Source of the DNA: Breoghania sp037026715
GTDB taxonomy: Bacteria > Pseudomonadota > Alphaproteobacteria > Rhizobiales > Stappiaceae
Assembly: GCF_037026715.1 (NCBI RefSeq)
Contig: NZ_JBANCG010000014.1
Location: 35,860 to 99,859, forward strand
Reading direction: 5' to 3'
Length of the DNA stretch: 64,000 nt
The notes under the pieces are model-generated. The model was not told the origin of the DNA. It ran no database searches and saw nothing but the letters and a program-made list of their open reading frames with translations. A program made the position numbers and the translations under genes. Within the stretch, counting starts at the first letter, position 1; the number at the start of each line of letters is the position of its first letter. Below, in pieces: positions 51,495 to 59,191 of this stretch.

Positions 51495-52700
51495 ATGCAG
51501 ACAGTTTTCGATGTGGCCATCGTCGGTGGGGGCCCCTGCGGCGCTACCGCGGCCGAAAGGCTGGCGCGGACCGGCCATTCGGTCGTGCTGGTGGAGCCTG
51601 GCAACCGGATCAAGCCGTGTGGCGGCGCCATCCCCACCCGGGCCATGCGCGACTTCGATATCCCCGAAGAGCTTCTCGTCGCCAAGGCAAATGCCGCCCG
51701 GATAATTGCACCGTCTGGAAAAGCAGTGGAGATGCGGGTCGGCGATATCGGCTTTGTCGGCATGGTCGACCGCGAGACCTTCGACCCTCACCTGCGCGCC
51801 CGCGCCTGCAAGGCGGGCGCCCATCTCGTGGCCGGCAAGCTCGCCGCAATCGAGGAGGAAAGTTCCGGAATTCTAAGCCTCGCGATAGAGCGATCGAACG
51901 ACACCGGCCCCGCCTTGCAAGAGACCGTGAGAGCGCGATTGGTGATCGGCGCGGACGGCGCGAATTCGACGGTCCGACGCCTTATGTTTCCGAAAGCTCG
52001 GAAGCCGCCCTACGTCTTTGCCTACCATGAGATCATTGAAAGTCCGGCAGACGCAGATGCCGACCGGTTCCGGGCCGATCGCTGCGATGTCGTCTATGAC
52101 GGCCACATTTCGCCGGATTTCTACGGCTGGGTTTTTCCGCATGGCAATCGGACGTCGGTTGGCTGCGGCTCGGCGGTAAAAGGTCACGACCTGCGCCGCG
52201 CGACCTCCGCGTTGCGCCAAAATGCCGGCCTTGCCGAGCAGCGGACCCTTCGACGCGAGGGCGCGCCCCTGCCGCTCAAGCCCCTGCGCCGCTGGGACAA
52301 CGGCCGGAACATCGTGCTGGCGGGCGACGCAGCCGGCACCGTTGCGCCCTCGTCCGGCGAAGGCATCTACTATGCGATGCTGTGTGGATCCCTCGCGGCC
52401 GATGCCGTAACAGCCTGCCTGACGAGCGGCAAGGCTTCTGCGCTTCGTCAGGCACGGCGCCGGTTCATGCGAGAACACGGGCGCATCTTTTTCATCCTCG
52501 GCATCATGCAAGCGGTTTGGTATCGCAGCGACAGGCTTCGCGAGCGGTTCGTGTCTCTCTGCGCCGATCCCGACATTCAGCGTCTGACCTGGGAGTCCTA
52601 TCTCGAAAAGCGCCTGGTACGACGGGACCCGCTCGCCCATATGCGCATCTTCTTCAAGGACATGACGCAACTGCTAGGCTTGCCGGCAGGTCAGAAATGA
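51495..52700 (+). CDS. bchP: Geranylgeranyl diphosphate / bacteriochlorophyll reductase
   Basis: The 401-residue flavoprotein reduces the geranylgeranyl tail to phytyl. The FAD motif is VAIVGGGPCGATAAERLART near residue 8, followed by EPGNRIKPCGGAIPTRAM, which is characteristic of ChlP/BchP. LAGDAAGTVAPSSGEGIYYA near 275 is the second FAD-contact motif. A GGGGAGG site precedes the ATG. The stop overlaps the start of the next gene (ATGA). Confidence 0.96.
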   Translation: MQTVFDVAIVGGGPCGATAAERLARTGHSVVLVEPGNRIKPCGGAIPTRAMRDFDIPEELLVAKANAARIIAPSGKAVEMRVGDIGFVGMVDRETFDPHLRARACKAGAHLVAGKLAAIEEESSGILSLAIERSNDTGPALQETVRARLVIGADGANSTVRRLMFPKARKPPYVFAYHEIIESPADADADRFRADRCDVVYDGHISPDFYGWVFPHGNRTSVGCGSAVKGHDLRRATSALRQNAGLAEQRTLRREGAPLPLKPLRRWDNGRNIVLAGDAAGTVAPSSGEGIYYAMLCGSLAADAVTACLTSGKASALRQARRRFMREHGRIFFILGIMQAVWYRSDRLRERFVSLCADPDIQRLTWESYLEKRLVRRDPLAHMRIFFKDMTQLLGLPAGQK

Positions 52701-53032
52701 GTGTGCTGCTTGGCCTTCTTCAGTCCGGCTGGATCGCCTTCGCGGCGATCGGTTTCCTCTGGATCGAGTTCGCGCTTCTGACCGTTCTTGCCCATGTGCC
52801 GGGCCATCGGTTCAAGCTGCTTCTTCCCAATGTTCTGGCCGGAAGCTGTCTGCTTGCAGCGTTGGGTTTCGCACTGCGGGGCAGCGCCGTGGCGTTTGTC
52901 CTGCTCTATCTCAGCCTCGCCCTCGTGGCCCATGGCTGGGACGTTGTCTCGCGCCTTCGAAATCAGCCGGCCGAATTAAGGCGCAAGACCGAGAAATTAA
53001 GCAATCCGGCAGCCGTAACCCACGCCAGATAA
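52697..53032 (+). CDS. Small polytopic membrane protein after bchP
   Basis: The 111-residue product has about three hydrophobic helices (IAFAAIGFLWIEFALLTVL, LLPNVLAGSCLLAALGFAL and AVAFVLLYLSLALVAHGWDV). Its ATG overlaps the bchP stop, so it is coupled to bchP translation. The 3' end overlaps the convergent tspO gene by 70 bases. I know small membrane ORFs at this place in other clusters but no established function; a role beside BchG/BchP or in LH assembly is only positional inference. Confidence 0.7.
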   Translation: MSVLLGLLQSGWIAFAAIGFLWIEFALLTVLAHVPGHRFKLLLPNVLAGSCLLAALGFALRGSAVAFVLLYLSLALVAHGWDVVSRLRNQPAELRRKTEKLSNPAAVTHAR

Positions 53033-53412
53033 GGCAGGAACAGGATCGCGGCGAGTTGGGACGCCGGCCAGGCGGCGACGATGAAACACGCAATGGCGAA
53101 CCATAGAAGAGCGATATCTCCCAAGGCGAGATCCATGCGCCTCCGCCCGAAGAAAAGCGCAGACCACGCCGCGTTCAACACGATCTGCAACGCCCAGAAA
53201 AGCAGCGGGAGCGACCAACCGGCCGCATCCCACACAAGCCAGCCGGCATAGGCAATCAGGATGTACAGGACCGTCCAGACCGCGGGAAAGGCCCATTTCG
53301 GCGGTGTCCACGACGGTTTGCGCAACGTCTCGTACCACGGCCCGGGCTTGAAGATGGCCCCGCTCGCTGCGGCCAGAATGACGATAACGATAAAAGACGC
53401 AGCGGCGACCAT
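52963..53412 (-). CDS. tspO: TspO/MBR family tryptophan-rich sensory protein (CrtK)
   Basis: The 149-residue five-helix protein has the family run YETLRKPSWTPPKWAFPAVW near residue 27 and LQIVLNAAWSALFFGRRR near 95. TspO binds porphyrins and in Rhodobacter sphaeroides negatively affects photopigment genes together with PpsR. It is transcribed leftward between bchP and cycA, and its 3' end overlaps the preceding 111-codon gene. Length is normal. Confidence 0.95.
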   Translation of the reverse strand: MVAAASFIVIVILAAASGAIFKPGPWYETLRKPSWTPPKWAFPAVWTVLYILIAYAGWLVWDAAGWSLPLLFWALQIVLNAAWSALFFGRRRMDLALGDIALLWFAIACFIVAAWPASQLAAILFLPYLAWVTAAGLLNFSVLRLNSAG

Positions 53413-53538
53413 TGGCAGGCTCCGTTCCAGAACTGGCTAACTTGCCCACCACATAGGGGCACTTCGTTCCAAAGAAAGGCCCCGCGAGCTTTCTTAACGG
53501 CAGACCAGTCTGTCTTATCGCAGCGAAGGAGGAAAGAA

Positions 53539-53928
53539 ATGCCGACGATAAGGATCATGCTTGCAGCCACCGCGGTTTTCGCCGCCGTCCCGTCAGCCAA
53601 TGCGCTTGAAGGCGACGCCGAAGCCGGAGCGCAGGTCTTCAAGAAATGCGCTGTCTGTCACAACATCGAGAGCGCTGACAAGAAGGTCGGCCCTTCGCTG
53701 CAAGGGGTCATCGGGCGTCAGCCCGGCACCGCCGCGGGTTTCAACTACTCGAAGGCCATGATCGCCTTCGGCCAGGGCAAGATCTGGAACGAGGATCTTC
53801 TCAAGACCTATCTGGCCAATCCGCGCGAGGTGGTGAAGGGAACCCGCATGGCCTTTCCCGGTCTGAAGAAGAATGAGGACATCGCCAATGTCATCGCCTA
53901 CGTCAAGCAGTTCAGCCACACGAACTAG
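53539..53928 (+). CDS. cycA: Cytochrome c2
   Basis: The 129-residue product has a cleavable signal peptide (RIMLAATAVFAAVPSANA, cleaved near residue 22), one heme site CAVCH near 37 and the axial Met in KGTRMAFPGLKKNED near 103. It is a class-I cytochrome c2 of the short mitochondrial-like type and would carry electrons from the bc1 complex to the PufC tetraheme subunit. GAAGGAGGAAAGAA precedes the ATG. A cytochrome c2 gene inside the cluster is unusual and fits a dedicated electron donor. Confidence 0.93.
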   Translation: MPTIRIMLAATAVFAAVPSANALEGDAEAGAQVFKKCAVCHNIESADKKVGPSLQGVIGRQPGTAAGFNYSKAMIAFGQGKIWNEDLLKTYLANPREVVKGTRMAFPGLKKNEDIANVIAYVKQFSHTN

Positions 53929-54005
53929 GGACGGGGGAGCCGAAATGAGAGGCGAGTCATCCGCCGCGCCGAAGTTCCGGCGGCGGCGCCCTCTCGGGTG
54001 CGTAG

Positions 54006-54023
54006 TGTAAAAATAAGTTTACA
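54006..54023 (+). promoter_or_regulatory. PpsR/CrtJ-type operator before dxs
   Basis: TGTAAAAATAAGTTTACA is an exact TGT-N12-ACA box. It lies 78 bases after the cycA stop and about 137 bases before dxs, implying that the isoprenoid entry step here is under the photosynthesis repressor. Confidence 0.8.
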
Positions 54024-54160
54024 CTTTCTCAAAGATCTCCGAGAATGAAGGCAATCTTGACCGTTCGTCGGACGGGCGTTGCGGCAACAAGCGCCGAATA
54101 GGATCGGCCAAACCAGCAAACGCCGGCAAGCGAACGGGCTCATGCGCGGGAGGAAACGCT

Positions 54161-56056
54161 ATGAGCTTTACTACCGGGATCGATGCCGCCACCCCATTGC
54201 TCGACCGGGTCAAGGATCCGCGCGATCTGAAGGGCCTCACCGACGAAGAACTCATCCGTCTCGCCGACGAAGTGCGCACCGAGATTATCGACATAGTCTC
54301 CGAGACCGGCGGCCATCTAGGTTCCGGTCTTGGGGTGGTTGAATTGACCGTTGCGCTCCATGCGGTCTTCGACACGCCGGAGGACAAGGTCCTTTGGGAC
54401 GTCAGCCATCAATGCTACCCGCACAAGCTCCTGACCGGGCGGCGCGATCGGATGCGAACCCTGCGCAAGAAGGATGGCCTGTCGGGCTTCACCAAGCGCA
54501 GCGAGAGCATTTATGATCCTTTTGGCGCGGCTCATTCTTCGACCTCCATCTCCGCAGGCCTCGGCTTCGCTGTGGCGCGGGATCTCAAGCAGGAAGCCGG
54601 GCATGTCGTCTGCGTCATCGGAGACGGCGCCCTCACGGCTGGCATGGCCTATGAGGGGCTCAATAACGCAGGCGACCTGAAACGCCGGCTTATCGTCATT
54701 CTCAATGACAACAACATGTCGATCTCACCGCCGACAGGCGCAGTATCGCGCCATCTGAACGACCTGGCCGCAAAGACCGTGACCGATCGCGAACGCAGCC
54801 TGTTCGAGGCAATAGGCTTCGCTTATCACGGCCCTGTCGACGGCCATGACGTGCCGGGCCTGCTCGCCACCCTGCGCGAGTTGAAGCAACACGCGGACGG
54901 GCCGATCCTGCTCCACGCCATAACGCGAAAAGGCGCCGGATACAGCCACGCCGAGGCGGCCCCGGACAAATACCACAGCGTCGCGAAATTCGATGTTCCG
55001 ACCGGCGTTCAGGCCAAGCCCGTTCCGAAGGCAGCCAGCTACACCAAGGTGTTCGCCAACGCCCTGGTCGGCGAAGCGATGACGGACGAACGCATCGTCG
55101 CCATTACCGCGGCCATGGCGGAGGGAACCGGCATAGACCTTTTCGCCCGCCATTTTCCCGACCGCGCCTTTGATGTCGGCATTGCCGAGCAGCACGCCGT
55201 GACATTCGCGGGAGGCCTCGCTGCAAGCGGCATGCGGCCGTTTTGCGCCATATACTCCACCTTCCTGCAACGCGGCTACGACCAGATCGTCCACGACATC
55301 GCCTTGCAGAACCTCCCCGTGCGCTTCGCCATCGACCGGGCCGGACTTGTCGGCGCAGATGGTCCGACCCATGCGGGCGCCTTCGATGTCGGCTACCTCG
55401 CGAACCTGCCGAATTTTACCGTGATGGCAGCCGCAGACGAGGCCGAACTCGTCAACATGGTCAGGACGGCCGCGCTACATGACCAGGGCCCGATTGCCTT
55501 CCGCTACCCGCGGGGCGAGGGAACCGGCGTCCGTCTGCCCGAAGCGGCGACGGCGTTGCCGATCGGCAAGGGGCGCATTATCGACATAGGACATACCGCA
55601 GCCCTGCTCAGCTTCGGAGCCAGACTGCAGGAATGTCTGGAGGCACGCGCGCTGCTGGCGGCCCTGGGGATTTCCGTCACGGTGGCGGATGCTCGTTTTG
55701 CCAAGCCGCTCGACGTCGAATTGATCGAGGACCTGTTCTCGACGCACGAACTGCTGGTGACGGTGGAGGAAGGCGCTACCGGAGGGTTCGGCGGCCTGGT
55801 TCTGCACCATCTCGCCGAACGGGGGCTGCTCGACGGCCGTTGCCAGATCCGAACCATGACATTGCCGGACCGCTTCCTTGCCCAGGCCTCGCCTCGGGAG
55901 ATGTACGATGCGGCAGGCCTCAACGCACGGCATATCGCCGGCCTCGTTCGCTCTGTGCTTTCGGGCGAACGAAATGACCTGATCATGGTGGGCGGGGCGG
56001 CCGGGGCGCGTATTCAGGAACGGCCGCGCTGGATGCAGCGGGCGGAGGACCGATGA
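54161..56056 (+). CDS. dxs: 1-deoxy-D-xylulose-5-phosphate synthase
   Basis: The 631-residue TPP enzyme makes DXP from pyruvate and glyceraldehyde 3-phosphate, the first MEP-pathway step. It shows the GGHLGSGLGVVELTVALH start, the TPP motif VCVIGDGALTAGMAYEGLNN near residue 150, and the pyrimidine-domain DVGIAEQHAVTFAGGLA near 343. Length is normal. Placement after cycA with its own PpsR-type box indicates coordination with carotenoid and phytyl synthesis. A GGAGG site precedes the ATG. Confidence 0.96.
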   Translation: MSFTTGIDAATPLLDRVKDPRDLKGLTDEELIRLADEVRTEIIDIVSETGGHLGSGLGVVELTVALHAVFDTPEDKVLWDVSHQCYPHKLLTGRRDRMRTLRKKDGLSGFTKRSESIYDPFGAAHSSTSISAGLGFAVARDLKQEAGHVVCVIGDGALTAGMAYEGLNNAGDLKRRLIVILNDNNMSISPPTGAVSRHLNDLAAKTVTDRERSLFEAIGFAYHGPVDGHDVPGLLATLRELKQHADGPILLHAITRKGAGYSHAEAAPDKYHSVAKFDVPTGVQAKPVPKAASYTKVFANALVGEAMTDERIVAITAAMAEGTGIDLFARHFPDRAFDVGIAEQHAVTFAGGLAASGMRPFCAIYSTFLQRGYDQIVHDIALQNLPVRFAIDRAGLVGADGPTHAGAFDVGYLANLPNFTVMAAADEAELVNMVRTAALHDQGPIAFRYPRGEGTGVRLPEAATALPIGKGRIIDIGHTAALLSFGARLQECLEARALLAALGISVTVADARFAKPLDVELIEDLFSTHELLVTVEEGATGGFGGLVLHHLAERGLLDGRCQIRTMTLPDRFLAQASPREMYDAAGLNARHIAGLVRSVLSGERNDLIMVGGAAGARIQERPRWMQRAEDR

Positions 56057-56154
56057 GAACGGGAGCATCGATTTCCCTAGAGGAAACCATGTTCTCGTTT
56101 GGCGGAGAGAAGACCATGTAGTAACATTTACGCAGTGGAGGAGCTTGCCTGCCA

Positions 56155-57108
56155 GTGCCGAATTACCGGGAGGGGGAATTGGCATACAGAGAAGACGGCA
56201 GCGACCGGGCGGAAAAAAACAACGCGCCGCCCCGACTTGCTGAAATCGGCCAGAGACTTGGGGCAGATAAGAAAACAAAACTGTCCTCCCAGGATCTGAC
56301 GGTTCTTGAAAAGAGCGTACGAGGCCAGGTTTCCGGCCTTGTCGGCGCCCTGCACCGCAACCTGAATGGGGCAAGCGGCGACACGGATCGCGTGCCGGAC
56401 ATCGACCACCGTCTTCATCCGGAACTCCATGAGCTGGCTCGGCAAATGCCGGGTATGGACAAGGCACTCTCCTACCGGGAGACCTTCCTCAAAGCCCTGA
56501 TCGATCCGGATCCAGCACATCACCGCGACTTGATCAACGAGTTGCTTCTGGCGGACATCCCGCTTCAAACGCTCGCCATCCACCTGCTATGTCCCATCGC
56601 GACGGAACTTGGCACCTTCTGGTGCAACGATGACGCCGATTTCATGCAGGTGGCTGTCGCCTCCACCCGTCTGAGCAATGTTGTAAATCACCTGAGCCAT
56701 GCCGGCCCGCAGACGTCACCGCCAGCATCCGCAAAGCGAATTCTGCTCGCCAGGTCGCGAGGAACGAAGCACACGCTCGGCGTAACCCTGGTCCGCATGT
56801 GCTTCCAGGATCTCGGCTGGATCGTCGACGGCGGTGCGGATATGGAAATCGGCGAGACGATGTACATGCGCTTGTCCAGCCGTCCTTATGACATGCTCGG
56901 CCTGTCGATCGGCCAGCTGGAGGAAGCCAGGGACTGCAGGGAGGCCATTGACCGCTTCCGCTCGGACGCGACGACGCGCCCCACCAAGATAGCCGTCGGA
57001 GGCGCAGCCGTCTTGATGCATGCGAACGAATTCAAGACGATCGGCGCCGATATCGTCGCGCGTTCGGCCCTCGAAGTCATCAACCTCGCCGACCGCGCCG
57101 CCGTGTGA
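56155..57108 (+). CDS. AerR-like B12-binding-domain protein
   Basis: The 317-residue product has a helical cap (LGTFWCNDDADFMQVAVAST) and a Rossmann-like domain with SRGTKHTLGVTLVRMCFQDL followed by TKIAVGGAAVLMHANEFKTI. This is the build of AerR/PpaA: a cobalamin-type fold with a His but without the Asp of DxHxxG. It closely parallels the PpaA at 47987 (both have VA/TIASTRL before the domain). The first 60 residues are charged and variable. GTG 56155 is used; TTG 56179 with GGGAGG upstream is an alternative. It is 98 bases after dxs. A second light- or B12-sensing partner of PpsR is a reasonable inference. Confidence 0.75.
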   Translation: MPNYREGELAYREDGSDRAEKNNAPPRLAEIGQRLGADKKTKLSSQDLTVLEKSVRGQVSGLVGALHRNLNGASGDTDRVPDIDHRLHPELHELARQMPGMDKALSYRETFLKALIDPDPAHHRDLINELLLADIPLQTLAIHLLCPIATELGTFWCNDDADFMQVAVASTRLSNVVNHLSHAGPQTSPPASAKRILLARSRGTKHTLGVTLVRMCFQDLGWIVDGGADMEIGETMYMRLSSRPYDMLGLSIGQLEEARDCREAIDRFRSDATTRPTKIAVGGAAVLMHANEFKTIGADIVARSALEVINLADRAAV

Positions 57109-57148
57109 ACGCTCCCGGTCCGAGCCTTGGCTTGCCGGATCATGGAGT

Positions 57149-57352
57149 TTTCCGGCAGGCATCATGGCGGCGAGTGGCGAGACGATGCGGGAGTGCGGAC
57201 ACATCTGCTCAAGCACGTCGCGCGACGGATTTTCCAAATCGATGATGACGAGGTCGAGCTCAAGCTCGAAGCTCCGCTGCAACAAGAGCCGCCTGTACCT
57301 TGTGCGCGGTCATGTCGTGAACGCCCACTTCGCGCATGCGATAGACGAGAAT
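57149..57352 (-). pseudogene. Frameshifted remnant of a nasT-like ANTAR response regulator
   Basis: Read leftward, one frame gives MREVGVHDMTAHKVQAALVA and, after a shift near 57270, another gives ELDLVIIDLENPSRDVLEQM. These match successive parts of the receiver domain of NasT-type regulators, where a DVIIIDLENPNRDVLEHM run surrounds the phosphoacceptor region. The rest of the receiver and the ANTAR RNA-binding domain are absent; the frame runs on antisense to the B12-domain gene. The identification is from recalled family sequence. Confidence 0.6.
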
Positions 57353-57472
57353 GGCGGCGCCGCACAGGCAGCGTAGGCCGCATCGCCGACCGCCTGACCG
57401 GGACGACTGGCTTGTGGTGCGGGGTCGGGCCGGCTATTCGCTATATTGACGAAAAGCCGAGAGCAAAATCCC
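57353..57472. other. Spacer before the glutamine amidotransferase-like gene
   Basis: Apart from the nasT-like remnant, 57109-57472 holds no intact gene. The promoter of the amidotransferase gene should lie around 57420-57460 (CTATATTGAC occurs at 57441), but no pair of hexamers is certain. Confidence 0.4.
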
Positions 57473-58171
57473 ATGCCAAGATCTGCCCTGATCCTGCGCC
57501 ACCTCGCCTTCGAAGACATCGGCAGCTTTGGCGCTGTTCTGGAAGAGCAAGGTTACCAGCTCGTCCACGCCGAAGCGGGCATCGATCCGCTGCCGGCTCC
57601 GCTCGATCCGGATCTCGTCGTCGTGCTTGGTGGTCCGATCGGCGTGAATGATGCCGAAGCCTATCCCTGCATTCCGGCCGAACGCGATTGGCTGGCCGTG
57701 CGCCTTGCCGACCGTCGTCCGACACTCGGGATCTGCCTCGGCGCACAGCTCATGGCGGCGGCCCTAGGTGCCCGGATCGCCCCCATGGCTGCCAAGGAAA
57801 TCGGCTTCGGACCGCTTACGCTCACGCAAGCCGGACGCGAGGGACCGCTCCGCGCTCTTGAGGCCGTGCACGTACTGCATTGGCATGGCGACGCGTTCGA
57901 GACGCCGGCAGAAGCCCTGAACCTGGCGACGACCGAAGCCTGTGCGTCCCAGGCCTTCGCGCTGGGACAGACCGTTCTCGGACTGCAATTCCATCCCGAA
58001 GCCGGTGAACTGCCCGCCTTGGAACGCTGGCTGATCGGCCACAGCGTGGAGCTGGCGCAAGCCGGCATCGCCCCGCAAAGCCTGCGAAGTGCGGCGCGGG
58101 AACATGGGGACGCGTTGAGGCGAGCCGGCCAGTCGATGCTCCGGTCGTGGTTGCAGGCCCTTCCCGTATGA
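57473..58171 (+). CDS. Class-I glutamine amidotransferase-like protein
   Basis: The 232-residue product has the nucleophile Cys in LGICLGAQLMAAALGA near residue 87 and the catalytic His in LGLQFHPEAGELPALE near 170, the triad layout of stand-alone GATase-1 proteins (GuaA-N-terminal/YfeJ-like). Such proteins act on glutamine or gamma-glutamyl compounds; the partner is unknown. ATG 57473 was chosen; TTG 57446 is upstream. The stop overlaps the following MOSC gene by four bases. Confidence 0.88.
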   Translation: MPRSALILRHLAFEDIGSFGAVLEEQGYQLVHAEAGIDPLPAPLDPDLVVVLGGPIGVNDAEAYPCIPAERDWLAVRLADRRPTLGICLGAQLMAAALGARIAPMAAKEIGFGPLTLTQAGREGPLRALEAVHVLHWHGDAFETPAEALNLATTEACASQAFALGQTVLGLQFHPEAGELPALERWLIGHSVELAQAGIAPQSLRSAAREHGDALRRAGQSMLRSWLQALPV

Positions 58172-58848
58172 CCGAAATCACCCTTCTGACCGGCCGCGCC
58201 GCCCCACTGCCCGGCCGCGATGCGCTGAGCGGCATCGCCAAGAAACCGGTGGGGCGGCCGCTTTGCCTGGGCCTGGAAGGGTTTGAAGGCGACGAACAGG
58301 CCGACCGCCGCGTCCATGGTGGCCCCGAAAAGGCGGTGCACCATTATCCGTTCGATCATTACGCCGGCTGGCGGGAAGAACTCGGCGACCTACCGCCCCT
58401 GCTCGCGCCCGGCGGTTTCGGCGAGAATATCTCGGCGTCCGGCCTGAGCGAGGCAACAGTGGCCGTTGGCGACATCTTCCGGCTGGGAACCGCGCTTGTT
58501 CAGGTCTCGCAGGGGCGGCAGCCCTGCTGGAAGCTCAACCACCGCTTCGGCGTGCCGGACATGTCTCGGCGCGTACAGACGACGGGACGCACCGGCTGGT
58601 ACTATCGCGTTCTGGAGGCGGGCATCGTGCTCCCGAGCGACCGGATCGAGTTGGTCGACCGCGTCTCCCCTGACTGGACCCTCCGCCGGCTCTGGCACGT
58701 TTTCTACGTCGACCGTCTGAACCTTGATGAGCTCAAGGGCATCGCAGCGCTTGATGTGCTTGCCGAAAGCTGGCGCAAATATGCGGTGCGGCGCCTCGAA
58801 AGCGGACGGGTCGAGGACTGGGGCAAGAGGTTGGACGGAACGGCATGA
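58168..58848 (+). CDS. MOSC-domain protein (YiiM-like)
   Basis: The 226-residue product has the MOSC fold with the conserved Cys in QVSQGRQPCWKLNHRFG near residue 118, preceded by DEQADRRVHGGPEKAVHHYP and FGENISASGLSEATVAVGD. Proteins of this build use the molybdenum cofactor to reduce N-hydroxylated bases and amines (YiiM in E. coli). Translation is coupled to the amidotransferase-like gene through ATGA. A C-terminal three-helix extension is present, as in YiiM. Confidence 0.9.
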   Translation: MTEITLLTGRAAPLPGRDALSGIAKKPVGRPLCLGLEGFEGDEQADRRVHGGPEKAVHHYPFDHYAGWREELGDLPPLLAPGGFGENISASGLSEATVAVGDIFRLGTALVQVSQGRQPCWKLNHRFGVPDMSRRVQTTGRTGWYYRVLEAGIVLPSDRIELVDRVSPDWTLRRLWHVFYVDRLNLDELKGIAALDVLAESWRKYAVRRLESGRVEDWGKRLDGTA

Positions 58849-58969
58849 TCGCGCCGCGCCCGCAAGGCGCAACGGCGTGAGAAATACTTGAGATCAAGTG
58901 AGATGGCTGCAGTTTTGCGCTGTCCGCGTGGCGCTATGATCCTCGCGCAGAAAAACGAGGATCGTCACG

Positions 58970-59191
58970 ATGATCGCCTATCGCCCGTTGACGGGTGTGG
59001 ATGACGCGGCCGTCTGCCATCCAGGTGCCGGGACTTCGAAGCTGGGCGGGCACCACTTGCGCGCTCCCGGTCTCCCCTTCGCCGCCGCTTGCCGGGCGGT
59101 TGCCTGGGAAGCGGTTATCGCGAACGACGGGATCGACAACCAAAGCGGCCTTTCTCAGCATCCGCCCAGGCAACAGGAGCCGGACCGATGA
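58970..59191 (+). CDS. DUF1737-like small protein
   Basis: The 73-residue product starts MIAYRPLTGVDDAAVCH, which closely follows the MxxYRxLTGPDDAAFCH opening of DUF1737 proteins. Its middle (LRAPGLPFAAACRAVAWEAV) roughly fits the rest of that 50-residue domain, although the conserved Trp and GSP are lost. ATGA overlap with the next hydrolase gene supports real translation, and GAGG lies nine bases before the ATG. It may be a diverged or decaying member. Function is unknown. Confidence 0.5.
   Translation: MIAYRPLTGVDDAAVCHPGAGTSKLGGHHLRAPGLPFAAACRAVAWEAVIANDGIDNQSGLSQHPPRQQEPDR

Noticed and set aside
56716..57285. 189-codon leftward open frame as an intact response regulator
   Set aside because: Only its first 40 or so residues look like a receiver domain; the remainder is antisense to the B12-domain gene, so I list a remnant instead.
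58886..58899. ACTTGA-GA-TCAAGT palindrome as an FNR/FnrL box
   Set aside because: FNR sites are TTGAT-N4-ATCAA; here the half-sites are only two bases apart. It may still be a site for something else.
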